The position numbers and the translations under genes are program-made. Under the pieces are notes generated by a model. It was not told the origin of the DNA, did no database searches, and saw only the letters and a list, made by a program, of their open reading frames with translations. From Thalassolituus sp034111725 (GTDB lineage: Bacteria > Pseudomonadota > Gammaproteobacteria > Pseudomonadales > Oceanobacteraceae): DNA of 64,000 nucleotides. Location: positions 79,023-143,022 of the forward strand of contig NZ_JAWUWR010000081.1 of assembly GCF_034111725.1 (NCBI RefSeq), read 5' to 3'. Shown in pieces: positions 34,735 through 44,149 of the stretch. Numbering within the stretch: the stretch's first letter is position 1; the number at the start of each line of letters is the position of its first letter.

Positions 34735-35541
34735 TTAGCTGTTTTCATCCTCTTCTGAATGCAATAAAAATTGGTCTAAAGAAGGGTGTGGAGGAATGTC
34801 TAATGTGGACTGTAGAGATTCAGGTAATGCGTCAAGCCAGTTGAATCGTTCGCATAGCTGGCGCCAGATTCCATCTAGTGGTGCTGTGAATACTAATTCT
34901 TCTCCAGAAGTCGGATGCACCATATTGAGCTGCCATGCGTGCAGCAATAAGCGAGGTGCGTTGAGTTGGTCGCGGAAGTAACGACTGTGACGTCCTTTAC
35001 CGTAGCGTGCATCACCTATAATTGGATGTGCTAAGTGCTTTAAGTGGCGGCGTAGTTGGTGCTTGCGGCCCGTATGAGGTTGGCAATCTACGAGGGAATA
35101 GCGCGATTGCGGGTATTTATCGATTTCTACAGGAATCTCGACAGTTGCTAAGCAGCGAAAGTCGGTAATGGCTTCTTGCTCTGGCCTGACACGCTCGTGC
35201 TTGGCGTATTTATCAACCGGCGGAGCCATGGCGTAATCTAGATGGATGAATTCCGGCATATAGCCGCGGGTAATGGCGAGGTAATGTTTCTCGACATCTC
35301 GTTCGCGCCATTGATCGGCAACCAAGCTGGCGATCTCTGGACTACGAGCAAAAGCCAATACGCCTGAGGTCGGCTTATCAAGGCGATGTACTGGATATAC
35401 GCGGCGGCCCAGCTGGTTACGAACGAGCTGCAATGCGAAGCGGGTTTCATGGCGATCAATTTCGCTGCGATGAACGAGTAAGCCACTGGGTTTGTTGATA
35501 ACAACAAGGTCATCGTCTAAATAAAGAAATTCGAGTTCCAT
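34735..35541 (-). CDS. truC: RluA-family pseudouridine synthase, TruC type
   Basis: 268 residues. The catalytic motif HRLDKPTSGVL holds the essential aspartate. The start, DDDLVVINKPSGLLVHRSEIDRHE, and the later DCQPHTGRKHQLRRHLKHLAHPIIGDARYGKGRHSR are typical of TruC, which makes pseudouridine 65 in tRNAs. No S4 domain is present, consistent with TruC rather than RluC/D. It is followed on the same strand by the DnaA-box region. Confidence 0.9.
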   Translation of the reverse strand: MELEFLYLDDDLVVINKPSGLLVHRSEIDRHETRFALQLVRNQLGRRVYPVHRLDKPTSGVLAFARSPEIASLVADQWRERDVEKHYLAITRGYMPEFIHLDYAMAPPVDKYAKHERVRPEQEAITDFRCLATVEIPVEIDKYPQSRYSLVDCQPHTGRKHQLRRHLKHLAHPIIGDARYGKGRHSRYFRDQLNAPRLLLHAWQLNMVHPTSGEELVFTAPLDGIWRQLCERFNWLDALPESLQSTLDIPPHPSLDQFLLHSEEDENS

Positions 35542-35571
35542 AAGCCTGTCTTTTTGTAGCAGGCGGGCACT

Positions 35572-36435
35572 TTACTCTGATTGATCTTGATCATCCAGAA
35601 TACTGGTAATCGATTTAGATGAATGGCTGCGTAAAAAATGTAGGATTAAATCCAGCAAGTTTTGTGGATCTTCGAGGTGAGGGAAATGACCAGTGCTCAG
35701 TTGCAAGTGGGTTACGTTACTTAGCCCAGCCGGAAGAGCTTTAACGGCCATGCGATCATACTCACCATCAATCAGTAGGATGGGACGATTACTCAGCCAA
35801 TCGGTTTCATAATAGCGGCAATGAAGTAGTTCAGGTAAAGCACGTAAACCATCATGAGCGCGGAGCGGCTGCCATGTATCACGCAAAAATTGTGTTGATA
35901 GTCGGCTGTAAGGGCCTGCTTGCCTTTGCATATAATGCACAAAGCGTTTTTCATTAATAAAGGGTATTAAAGCAGGACCGATTGGCGTTGCGAGTAATCG
36001 CTCCAGCCAAGGCCAACGAGCGAGCGATGGTGGCAGGCGGGGCGCGATCAGCGTCATGGTATTAATCGCCGCGCACTCTTGTGCTAGTGACAAAGCGACA
36101 AGAGCGCCATAGTCATGTCCGACGATATTAATATCATTAATACCCAGATGTGCTAATAAATCTCTTAATAGTTCGCAATGTGTATGAATACTGTAGTCGT
36201 ATGGATGGGGTTTATCCGAATCGCCACAACCGACAAAGTCGAGTGTCGTTACTCGGTATTGTTGAGTCAGTAGAGGCCAAAGAGAGTGCCAATCCCAGCT
36301 GTTGCCAAAGATGCCGTGTAGCAGTAATAAATCTGGGCCACTACCTGCTTGGTGATAGTTAACCTTGATATCTCGCCAATGAAACCACTGCTGTTGGCTC
36401 CGCCAAATATTGGGATTGAGGTCAGAACTTTCCAT
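35572..36435 (-). CDS. Alpha/beta hydrolase with apparent Asp nucleophile
   Basis: 287 residues. The order of motifs is typical: HGIFGNSWDW (oxyanion loop), the strand VTTLDFVGCGDSDKP, nucleophile elbow VGHDYGALVAL, acid region LLIDGEYDRMA and C-terminal STGHFPHLEDP with the catalytic histidine. The elbow reads G-H-D-x-G instead of G-x-S-x-G, as in epoxide hydrolases and haloalkane dehalogenases, which use aspartate. The substrate cannot be told. It is 30 bases upstream of truC on the same strand, so the two may be cotranscribed. Confidence 0.85.
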   Translation of the reverse strand: MESSDLNPNIWRSQQQWFHWRDIKVNYHQAGSGPDLLLLHGIFGNSWDWHSLWPLLTQQYRVTTLDFVGCGDSDKPHPYDYSIHTHCELLRDLLAHLGINDINIVGHDYGALVALSLAQECAAINTMTLIAPRLPPSLARWPWLERLLATPIGPALIPFINEKRFVHYMQRQAGPYSRLSTQFLRDTWQPLRAHDGLRALPELLHCRYYETDWLSNRPILLIDGEYDRMAVKALPAGLSNVTHLQLSTGHFPHLEDPQNLLDLILHFLRSHSSKSITSILDDQDQSE

Positions 36436-36625
36436 GCTGGCCGAGTAATCCTTATATGAGTGTCGCTATCGTGTCATCTAATATCATGGACACAGGCTAT
36501 TATCGTTCTGCCTAGTAATTTAGGACAGTGTCACTAGTAGGGCAAGTAGGCCAGTGTTTGATCTTCATTTCTCTGGATGTGTTGATCCGTTATTATAAGT
36601 TAATTTTTATACAAGGAATGTCTTT

Positions 36626-39445
36626 ATGGCGCAGCGTTTCATTCTGTTGCTGGTCTCTGTTTGGTCGTTTATGGCAGTGGCAGAGCCGGTAGCATGGGAT
36701 GGCACGGGGAAGTCTTGGCTAACACGCGGTAGTGAGCATTTTCAGATTCATTATCCTCAAGGCGAACAATATGAAGCAATAGCATTGCATGCGCTTGATC
36801 TAGCTGAGACTGTTCATCTGCAGTTAATTCCGTTTTTTGGGACCGTCCCCGCGTATCCGACGCAGCTAGTCTTGGTTGATGATTTTGATATTTCTAACGG
36901 TTGGGCGACCTTTTCCCCTTTTCCACAAATTCGGCTGTTTTCTTCACCACCTCAAGATATTAACGGCTTGGAAAATCATGATGAGTGGATGGCTGCGCTC
37001 ATTCGCCACGAGTACGTACACATCCTACACATGGAAATGGTTAAAGGGATTCCAGCGAACGGTCGTAAGATATTTGGACGACTGCCATTTTTCTTTCCCC
37101 ACGCGTTAACGCCCCCCCTCTTTATTGAAGGATTAGCCGTGTACTTCGAAACGAATCGGACTTTGGGTATTGGTCGCCTACAGTCGAATTTCTATGAAAT
37201 GGAAATGCGCGCAGAAGTGCGTAGTGGGGAATTTGATGAACTTGGTGAAGCAGTAGCATCGTTGCGTGAATGGCCATATGGTAAGCATTACTTGTACGGA
37301 GCCTATTTCATTGATTACTTAGCGCGTACTTATGGTGAAAAGCGATTGCAACGATATTTACAGCAATATAGTCAGCAAATATTGCCTTACATTATGCAGA
37401 ATTATGTTGCCGAGACCGTTTTCGGTAAGAACTTTACGCGACTTTGGGATGATTTTCGCAAAGACATGTTAGTACGCTTTAAGGCTGATCCTGAGCAGAC
37501 TTATATAGACGGTCGCTCCATTGCTGATTCGGGTATTCGGACGTTACCGACAACGGCGCTAGGTGATCAGCTTTTCGTGAATTATGCTAATGACGAAGAT
37601 AGAGCAGAATTACGCGTATATTCATCTGCCGTGAGTACGAATTCTGGAGCATTAGTAGATGGAAAATTTCTAACTTACACCAAAGGCATTACCGATTTAG
37701 ACGTTAACGCCGCCGGTGTTATCGCAGCGTCACGCCGTATTAGTTACAGTAGTGGTCGCTTAGAAAATGATATTTTTGTTTGGCAGAATAATGACTGGAC
37801 TCGTTTAAGCGAAGGGCAACGGCTACGTAAAGTGCGTTGGCTGCCAGATGGCCAGCATTTAATCGCTAGTCGAATGGTGGCAGGCATTAGCGAGTTATAT
37901 TCACTCAATCTTAACGGCGACATGTCGCTCTTGTGGCGAGGTATCGCTGGTGATGTGTTAGGTGATTTCGATGTGAGTCCTGATGGGTTATCTGTAGCCG
38001 CCAGTCTAAAGCGCCCCGATCAGGGCTGGAATCTAGAGCTATTTTCTATTGCCGATTATTCCTGGAAGCCTCTGACAAATACCTTATCGATAGAGTCTGC
38101 TCCTGAGTATACCCCTGACGGATCTTTATTATTCACCGCCGACTACGATGATGTTTTTAATATTTATCGGCGCACGAGTGAGGGGGGCATCACCCAGATT
38201 ACACAGGTTGAATCGGGAGCATTTTTACCGCGCTGGCGTAACGGTTCTGTGGTGTATCAGCAATATACGGCGAATGGCTATCAGTTGCGTGAAATACCCT
38301 TGCAAGCAGTATTACCGCCCGCACTGGCAGTAACGGATATGCCTACAGGAATGCATAATTATCCAAATCCTGTAGGTACATCCGCAAATGTATCTGAAGC
38401 TAAGCCATATTCCTCATTGAGTACAGTGCGCCCTTATTATTGGTTTCCTGCTTGGGAAATTACTGATACCAACAGTCGAGTTGGCCTGCAAACTGGCGGT
38501 ATGGATGCGTTAGGGCGGCATATTTATTCTTTATTATTGCTACGTGACTTCAAGCAAGATGTTTGGGAAGGCACTGCTTTTTATAGTTATGATCCGCGTT
38601 GGACTTTGAGTTGGGATCGCAGCCATAGCTATCGCTTCCCATTTTCCGATGTGATTGATCCGATCGTTATTCGCGATGATACCGTACGCGGCGAGCGCAA
38701 TTACCTATTACGTGCTTTAGAAGATCAACTCTCATTGAGCGCGGGGTTAAGTTATTCAAATAAAAGTCTAGTGCGCGCTCCAGAAGAAATAACAATTGTT
38801 GGTCCTAGAGATATCAGTCAAGGGCTCGCTGGCTTAGCATTAATCTTTGACAATCGAGAAACCTATCTACAGTCAACCGGTGTGGGTTGGGGGCATAAAA
38901 TCGAAATTGTTGCTGAGACGAATGACTTTCTCGAAAGCGCTTATACAGGGTGGCAATATCAAGCTGACTGGGAGTTCAGTTTCAACATAGGTGGGCGGCA
39001 CTCGTTAACTCTGAGTGCTGGTGGCGGTTGGGCCGATGATACTGCAGGTACTTTTATACTCGGCGGTCTCTCACCTCAAGAAGATCTTCAGCGTTTTGGT
39101 CGTGATGAATTGTCTCTGGCTGGCTATGAGCAGGGAGTTGCTATAGGGCACTTTTATGATCGTGAACGGATTAAATTTACGGCTTGGCTAGGTCGCATTG
39201 AGGATAATTGGAATGTCTGGCCAATTGGTGCTGGAGATGTGTCACTATCTTTCTACGCCGAATCTGGTGCGGCTTGGTTTCGCGAGCAAGATCGTCAGGC
39301 ATTGCCCGCAATTGGTATGGAATTAACTATCGAGGCCTTAATCGGTTACCGTCTTATTTTGCCGATAAAGGCTGGGGTTGCATACGGCATTGACGATACT
39401 TTAGGGGAAACCCAAACATACTTGCGCACTGCTTGGTATTATTAG
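36626..39445 (+). CDS. Outer-membrane protein with gluzincin-like domain, propeller and barrel
   Basis: 939 residues with a signal peptide (FILLLVSVWSFMAVA). Residues about 20-290 form a peptidase-MA-like domain with HEYVH (HExxH) in LIRHEYVHILHMEM and the downstream FIEGLAVYFE that supplies a third zinc ligand. Residues about 290-560 have repeated short strands with a TolB/WD40-like rhythm (FDVSPDGLSVAAS, YTPDGSLLFTADYDDV). Residues about 610-939 are alternating beta strands ending in aromatic WYY, as in an outer-membrane barrel. The substrate is unknown; AAGGA precedes the ATG. Confidence 0.78.
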   Translation: MAQRFILLLVSVWSFMAVAEPVAWDGTGKSWLTRGSEHFQIHYPQGEQYEAIALHALDLAETVHLQLIPFFGTVPAYPTQLVLVDDFDISNGWATFSPFPQIRLFSSPPQDINGLENHDEWMAALIRHEYVHILHMEMVKGIPANGRKIFGRLPFFFPHALTPPLFIEGLAVYFETNRTLGIGRLQSNFYEMEMRAEVRSGEFDELGEAVASLREWPYGKHYLYGAYFIDYLARTYGEKRLQRYLQQYSQQILPYIMQNYVAETVFGKNFTRLWDDFRKDMLVRFKADPEQTYIDGRSIADSGIRTLPTTALGDQLFVNYANDEDRAELRVYSSAVSTNSGALVDGKFLTYTKGITDLDVNAAGVIAASRRISYSSGRLENDIFVWQNNDWTRLSEGQRLRKVRWLPDGQHLIASRMVAGISELYSLNLNGDMSLLWRGIAGDVLGDFDVSPDGLSVAASLKRPDQGWNLELFSIADYSWKPLTNTLSIESAPEYTPDGSLLFTADYDDVFNIYRRTSEGGITQITQVESGAFLPRWRNGSVVYQQYTANGYQLREIPLQAVLPPALAVTDMPTGMHNYPNPVGTSANVSEAKPYSSLSTVRPYYWFPAWEITDTNSRVGLQTGGMDALGRHIYSLLLLRDFKQDVWEGTAFYSYDPRWTLSWDRSHSYRFPFSDVIDPIVIRDDTVRGERNYLLRALEDQLSLSAGLSYSNKSLVRAPEEITIVGPRDISQGLAGLALIFDNRETYLQSTGVGWGHKIEIVAETNDFLESAYTGWQYQADWEFSFNIGGRHSLTLSAGGGWADDTAGTFILGGLSPQEDLQRFGRDELSLAGYEQGVAIGHFYDRERIKFTAWLGRIEDNWNVWPIGAGDVSLSFYAESGAAWFREQDRQALPAIGMELTIEALIGYRLILPIKAGVAYGIDDTLGETQTYLRTAWYY

Positions 39446-39467
39446 TGGATATTTATATAGGGGTTGT

Positions 39468-41033
39468 ATGGAATATATTTGGATTTTAGTGGCGTTTTTA
39501 TGTGGATTTATTGCGCGCCAGTTAACCATGCCTCCGCTTGTAGGGTTTCTTTTGGCGGGGTTCGGAATGAATGCCGCAGGCATTGAACCGCTATCTAATC
39601 TGCAAACGCTAGCGGATCTCGGCATTACTCTAATGCTCTTCACCATAGGCTTAAAGCTAGATGTACGTGCTTTACTGCGTACTGAAGTTTGGGCTACCTC
39701 ATTGGCTCATTCGGGAATTTGGTTCGTATTAGTTGCCGCGCTTATTCCTGTTCCTGCTTGGCTTGGTATTGCGCAAGTATACGATGTGTCTTGGCAAACC
39801 GCTGGGTTGGTTGCCTTTGCACTGAGTTTTTCTTCAACTGTATGTGTTATTAAAATGCTGGAGGATGCATCAGAACTTAAAGTTCGTCACGGTAAGTTGG
39901 CCGTCGGAATTCTCATCATTCAAGATATTGTCGCGGTATTGTTCCTTGTTGCATCGACAGGAAAAATCCCCTCTCCTTGGGCATTCGCTTTGTTAGGACT
40001 TTGGCTAATTCGGCCAGCTATATATCAACTAATGAGCCGAGCGGGGCACGGTGAGTTATTACCTTTAATGGGATTCTTCTTGGCCTTAGGTGGTGCCGAA
40101 CTTTTTCAGCTAGTGCACATTAAAGGTGATCTCGGTGCATTGCTGTTCGGTATTTTGTTAGCACCACATGCAAAATCTGCTGAGCTGTATAAATCGTTGA
40201 TGGGGTTCAAAGATCTATTTTTAATTGGCTTCTTCCTTTCGATTGGCTTTACCGCACTGCCAACACTAGACATGGTCCCCGTGACTCTGGGCTTGCTATT
40301 GTTATTGCTGGTGAAATTCGCCTTATTTTTCTTCTTGTTTATTGCATTAGGTTTACCGGGACGAACTGCTTACCTTACGTCTCTAGCCTTGGCAAACTAC
40401 AGCGAATTTGGACTCATCGTGGCTCATCTTGGCGTCGAGGAAGGATGGCTGAGTAATGACTGGTTAGTGATTATTGCTTTGGCGATGTCGTTATCATTCA
40501 TTATCAGCAGTTTCTTGTATCGTAAAGCACATCATATATATGCAATGCAGAAGGATCTGATTAATCGTTTTGAACGCAAAGGAGCGCACAAAGGCGTTAA
40601 GCTACCAAAGAAAATCGATATCTTAATCTTAGGTATGGGTCGAGTTGGTAAAGGTGCTTATCAGACATTAAGCCAAGATTTCGGAGGAGCGGTTTGGGGA
40701 GTTGAATCGGATTCCGATCGCATAGTTTATTTGCAAAAAGCGGGTATCAACGTTATTTCTGGCGATTCCGATGATATGGAATTTTGGCAGCAGGCATCGA
40801 AACGTCAGATTCGCTTAGTTATGTTGGCGCTGCCGTCGCAAACAGAAATGCGTAGTACTTTAGAAATGATGCAGTTATCTGGCTATCAAGGACGTGTTGC
40901 CGCAGTTGCTCGTTATGAAGATGAAAGAGCAGAGCTATTAGCTTTAGGTGTTGACGTAGCGTTTAACTATTATTCCGAAGTGGGCTCTGGTTTTGCAGCA
41001 GAAAGTCGTCACTTACTAGAGCCGCAAACATAA
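39468..41033 (+). CDS. CPA2-family cation:proton antiporter with RCK domain
   Basis: 521 residues. About 12 membrane helices (1-365): PPLVGFLLAGFGMNAAG, LGITLMLFTIGLKLDV, FSSTVCVIKMLED, IIQDIVAVLF and HIKGDLGALLFGILLAPH are CPA2/Kef-like. A cytosolic RCK_N-like domain (about 385-510) starts KIDILILGMGRVGKGAYQTL. Compared with KefB/C it lacks the acidic VEPF loop and a KefF partner, so glutathione control is not supported. It moves K+ or Na+ against protons. Confidence 0.88.
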   Translation: MEYIWILVAFLCGFIARQLTMPPLVGFLLAGFGMNAAGIEPLSNLQTLADLGITLMLFTIGLKLDVRALLRTEVWATSLAHSGIWFVLVAALIPVPAWLGIAQVYDVSWQTAGLVAFALSFSSTVCVIKMLEDASELKVRHGKLAVGILIIQDIVAVLFLVASTGKIPSPWAFALLGLWLIRPAIYQLMSRAGHGELLPLMGFFLALGGAELFQLVHIKGDLGALLFGILLAPHAKSAELYKSLMGFKDLFLIGFFLSIGFTALPTLDMVPVTLGLLLLLLVKFALFFFLFIALGLPGRTAYLTSLALANYSEFGLIVAHLGVEEGWLSNDWLVIIALAMSLSFIISSFLYRKAHHIYAMQKDLINRFERKGAHKGVKLPKKIDILILGMGRVGKGAYQTLSQDFGGAVWGVESDSDRIVYLQKAGINVISGDSDDMEFWQQASKRQIRLVMLALPSQTEMRSTLEMMQLSGYQGRVAAVARYEDERAELLALGVDVAFNYYSEVGSGFAAESRHLLEPQT

Positions 41034-41034
41034 A

Positions 41035-41060
41035 CAGCCGACATGATGCCATGCCGGCTG
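41035..41060. terminator. Stem-loop between convergent antiporter and secreted protein genes
   Basis: CAGCCGACATG-ATGC-CATGCCGGCTG, an 11 bp stem with one mismatch. No T-run follows, so its termination strength is doubtful. Confidence 0.4.
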
Positions 41061-41084
41061 CTGAGTTTGATTAAAACGAGGTTA

Positions 41085-41501
41085 TTAAAAGAGATTGAGA
41101 ACTAGAGCCGCTTGCTCGCAGTTATCTTTCTCTTTCAAATCGTTCTTCTGCTTAGATTGATCCGATTTGATCCAGCTATAACTGCTGGGAGAGCCTTTGC
41201 ATATGGTTAAACCTAGTACGTTATTTGCGGACTTCACAAACACATTCATATTCACCAATCCGCGCGTTCGTGAACGTAAATAGATTTTCTTCGGCGAAAT
41301 AGTGTAAGCGCGCAATCCATCTTTGGCGCTGATACTCTGGCTGCTGCCTGCAGGCGCATTCACAAACACCGCATCGTCACGAATCTCAATGCTGCTCCAA
41401 TTGGAGTCAGTTTCAAATTCCAATTCGTAGACCTTATCTTCGGCAAATACGTGTGCACTAAAGCTTAGGGCACATAATAACGGTAAAACGATCGCTTTCA
41501 T
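41085..41501 (-). CDS. Secreted protein of unknown function
   Basis: 138 residues with a clear signal peptide (MKAIVLPLLCALSFSAHVFA) and GGAAGG before the ATG. The mature part is predicted mostly beta, with two cysteines (in LTICKG and KDNCEQ) that could form a disulfide in the periplasm. I do not recognise the family. Confidence 0.7.
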   Translation of the reverse strand: MKAIVLPLLCALSFSAHVFAEDKVYELEFETDSNWSSIEIRDDAVFVNAPAGSSQSISAKDGLRAYTISPKKIYLRSRTRGLVNMNVFVKSANNVLGLTICKGSPSSYSWIKSDQSKQKNDLKEKDNCEQAALVLNLF

Positions 41502-41538
41502 GTCAACCTTCCGTGGGTTCGGATGGTGGGTTTGGAAA

Positions 41539-41566
41539 GGGCTGGTTATTACCAGCCCCTTTTTTA
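41539..41566. terminator. Rho-independent terminator-like hairpin
   Basis: GGGCTGG-TTATTA-CCAGCCC followed by seven Ts on the plus strand and TTT on the minus. It lies between two minus-strand genes (phoH-like and the secreted protein). The stronger T-run faces antisense, so it may end antisense transcripts as well as phoH-like mRNA. Confidence 0.65.
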
Positions 41567-41602
41567 TGCTCCTTAAAGTTATAGTTCAGCCTTTAGCAAC
41601 CG

Positions 41603-42982
41603 TCAAAGATGACTCTCAGCATATTCTGCCAATGGTGATCGTGGTGAGCCCTCTAAATGGATCGTGCCTCCGTAAGGGAACTCCTTAAAACGCTCGATTA
41701 AATAGGTGAGGCCCGAGCTAATTGGATTCAGATAAGGTGTATCTATTTGAGCGAGGTTGCCAAGACACACGACCTTGCTGCCAGTTCCTGCGCGGGTAAC
41801 GATGGTTTTCATTTGATGTGGTGTTAAGTTTTGACATTCGTCGATCAGAATTAAGCTGTGTTGGAAGCTGCGCCCTCGAATGTAGTTAAGTGATTTAAAT
41901 TGCAGAGGGACTTTTTGCAAAATGTAATCGACGCTGCTTTTTTGATGCTCATCGTCATTGTGTAATGCTTCTAAGTTATCAGTAATAGCCCCCAGCCAAG
42001 GTTCCATTTTCTCAGCTTCTGTACCGGGTAAGTAGCCAATATCTTCATCAAGGCCCCGAGTGCTGCGTGTCGCAATGATGCGGCGAAATTGTTTAGTGGC
42101 AACTGTCATTTCAATCGCGGCAGCCAGGGCCAAAATCGTCTTACCCGAGCCAGCTTGACCGCTCAGAGTAACCAGGTGTACGTCTGGATCTAGTAGCAAG
42201 TGTAAGGCTAATGCTTGAGGGATATCTCTTGGTGTTAACCCCCAAGCACTTTGGCCCATTAGTTGGTCGTAGGGGAGGTCACGGATCAAAGCAAATTGCT
42301 CACCTATGCGATCAACGCGGCCGATAAAACCCTTCTCATCAACGATAAAGCGGTTGGCATGAAGCTCTTCAGGTAAGTTTTCCAATGGGATTTTATGATA
42401 AGTACCTGTCTCATCATGGAAAGTATCAACCGTTGTTTGGGTTTCCCAAAATGAGCCTTCGACCCGCTGAAAGCCTGTTTCTAGCAAAGATACGTCGGAT
42501 ACCATCTGATCGTTTTGATAGTCTTGTGCGCCAATGCCACATCCACGGGCTTTTAGGCGCATGTTGATATCTTTGGTAATGAGCACCACATCGCGGTGAG
42601 GGCTACGTTCTTGCAAGATAACTAGGCTATTAATGATTTTGTTGTCGTTGAGATTGTCTGGAAGTGCGCGGTGTGGCGCGTCGAAGCTATCGAGTAGGAT
42701 TGAAAAGTGACCATAGGTACCACCATCTGGCCTAATAATCGGAACGCCTTTGGCGATTTCGGTCGGGCTTGCGTCGCCAATAATGCGATCAATCTGACGA
42801 ATGGCCTCGCGACAGTCGGTGGCAATGGATGCTTTGCCCATTTTTAATTTGTCGAGTTCCTCCAATACAGTCATTGGAATCACGACTTGATGCTCCTCAA
42901 AGTTAAGGATCGCAACCGGATCATGAATCAGAACGTTGGTATCCAGAACGTACAGCTTAGTGTCGGATTTACGCGCAGCCAT
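41603..42982 (-). CDS. PIN-PhoH fusion ATPase (PhoH-like, YlaK type)
   Basis: 459 residues. The N-terminal PIN nuclease domain (about 1-145) begins KLYVLDTNVLIHDP and keeps acidic residues (E in VLEELDKL, D in ITKDINMRLKA). The C-terminal PhoH ATPase (about 230-455) has Walker A GQAGSGKT, Walker B LILIDECQN and GSKVVCLGNLAQID. PIN-PhoH (PhoH2) proteins are reported as RNA helicase/RNases related to toxin-antitoxin genes. AGGAG precedes the ATG. No ybeY or antitoxin-like partner is adjacent. Confidence 0.92.
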   Translation of the reverse strand: MAARKSDTKLYVLDTNVLIHDPVAILNFEEHQVVIPMTVLEELDKLKMGKASIATDCREAIRQIDRIIGDASPTEIAKGVPIIRPDGGTYGHFSILLDSFDAPHRALPDNLNDNKIINSLVILQERSPHRDVVLITKDINMRLKARGCGIGAQDYQNDQMVSDVSLLETGFQRVEGSFWETQTTVDTFHDETGTYHKIPLENLPEELHANRFIVDEKGFIGRVDRIGEQFALIRDLPYDQLMGQSAWGLTPRDIPQALALHLLLDPDVHLVTLSGQAGSGKTILALAAAIEMTVATKQFRRIIATRSTRGLDEDIGYLPGTEAEKMEPWLGAITDNLEALHNDDEHQKSSVDYILQKVPLQFKSLNYIRGRSFQHSLILIDECQNLTPHQMKTIVTRAGTGSKVVCLGNLAQIDTPYLNPISSGLTYLIERFKEFPYGGTIHLEGSPRSPLAEYAESHL

Positions 42983-44149
42983 AGTAGTACTCTCCTAATG
43001 AGCAGGGTCTGGTCAGACAAATAGGCGCAACGAATACAGGCATACCCTCAGAGGTATGAGTAAGCGATGAGCAAGTTGGTTTAGGGGATAGTGCAAGTTG
43101 GGTAGAGCGGTTTTTTCGAAGTGCGGAAGAGACTCGGACGTTGCAACGGGTGTTCAGCGTCGTTGGAGTATGATCGAGGCAATGTCGTTTGCCCTGTGAC
43201 CTTTTACTCCTGCCTATTGAGGGCAGTCTTATGAAGTTCTCGTTCAGAAACGATACCTCCCTCCTTTGGGTGTTTAATCACTATGGCGCGAAGTTAAACC
43301 GTTGCCAACCTCTGATTTTCAGAGTGTGACTTTGTCCTCATTGCTGTGCAAAGACGAAAAGTGGCAGGTAAAGTTATCTTTTTATATACGCGCCCCGCAA
43401 AGATCTCTGATTGGTATGGATACTATTGTCTAGCCTTGATCTAACGTAAATATCTCTACTTCTAATCAATTTTTTACCTAACGAGCGTCTAGTCGCCATG
43501 AGAGCTAAAACAACCTAAGCATTGCAGGGCAGTTGTGATCGTTGCGTGCGTTTAAAGACACTCGTCTGATATTTCTCATGTTGTGCGGCGCCAAGGGTCC
43601 GATGCTTGATGCTATTTCTGTAGCTGAGTTTGTAGGGGTATTTCTAACGGTCGCTTCAATCCACCGACGTCGAGCAATTCGTATTACGAGATTGCTTGAG
43701 CTTCTTGCGGGCGACCCGAGAGTTTGCAGCGGTTATGCTGCCTTTCTGTGGCTTAGATGACGAGGTTTATGTCGCAATAGGGAGTGCTAAGGCGTCATGG
43801 GGTAGGTCTTTCTTGTTCCATTGGTGGCGCTTTGTGACCCTATTAAGTGACGTAAAATGACGAATATAGGTTGGGGGAATCCGTTGTTATCCTATGAAAA
43901 AGTGCTGTTCCACCGCAGGCAACATATCGCTATTGATGTTTTCAGTTGTCGCATTTTGTGTACTTGTTGGCGTGTTTAAACCTTTTTGCGGCGTAGAAAT
44001 GCCCATATGGTGTCGCCTCAGCGTGCTGATAGCGGATTTGCAATGGTATTGGCGTAGCAATCGGGATATCCTCCCGAATGCGTTAATTGCCCAGATAGGT
44101 TACTATCTCGGCCATAATAACAACAAACTACACATCCTATGGGGGCGTC
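42983..44149. other. 1.17 kb region without a recognisable gene
   Basis: It lies between divergent phoH-like and TRAP-operon genes. Two ORFs (43542-43760 and 43894-44223) have no ribosome-binding site, family similarity or sensible composition, and the second runs into the lipoprotein gene; I do not call them. A small hairpin CATACC...GGTATG sits at about 43040-43057. The length leaves room for an unrecognised regulatory RNA or decayed gene. Confidence 0.4.

Noticed and set aside
34581..34844. 87-codon plus-strand ORF in the DnaA-box region
   Set aside because: It runs antisense into truC and covers the repeated DnaA-box module; no RBS or family resemblance.
43542..43760. 72-codon plus-strand ORF
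   Set aside because: No ribosome-binding site, family resemblance or operon context; likely chance.
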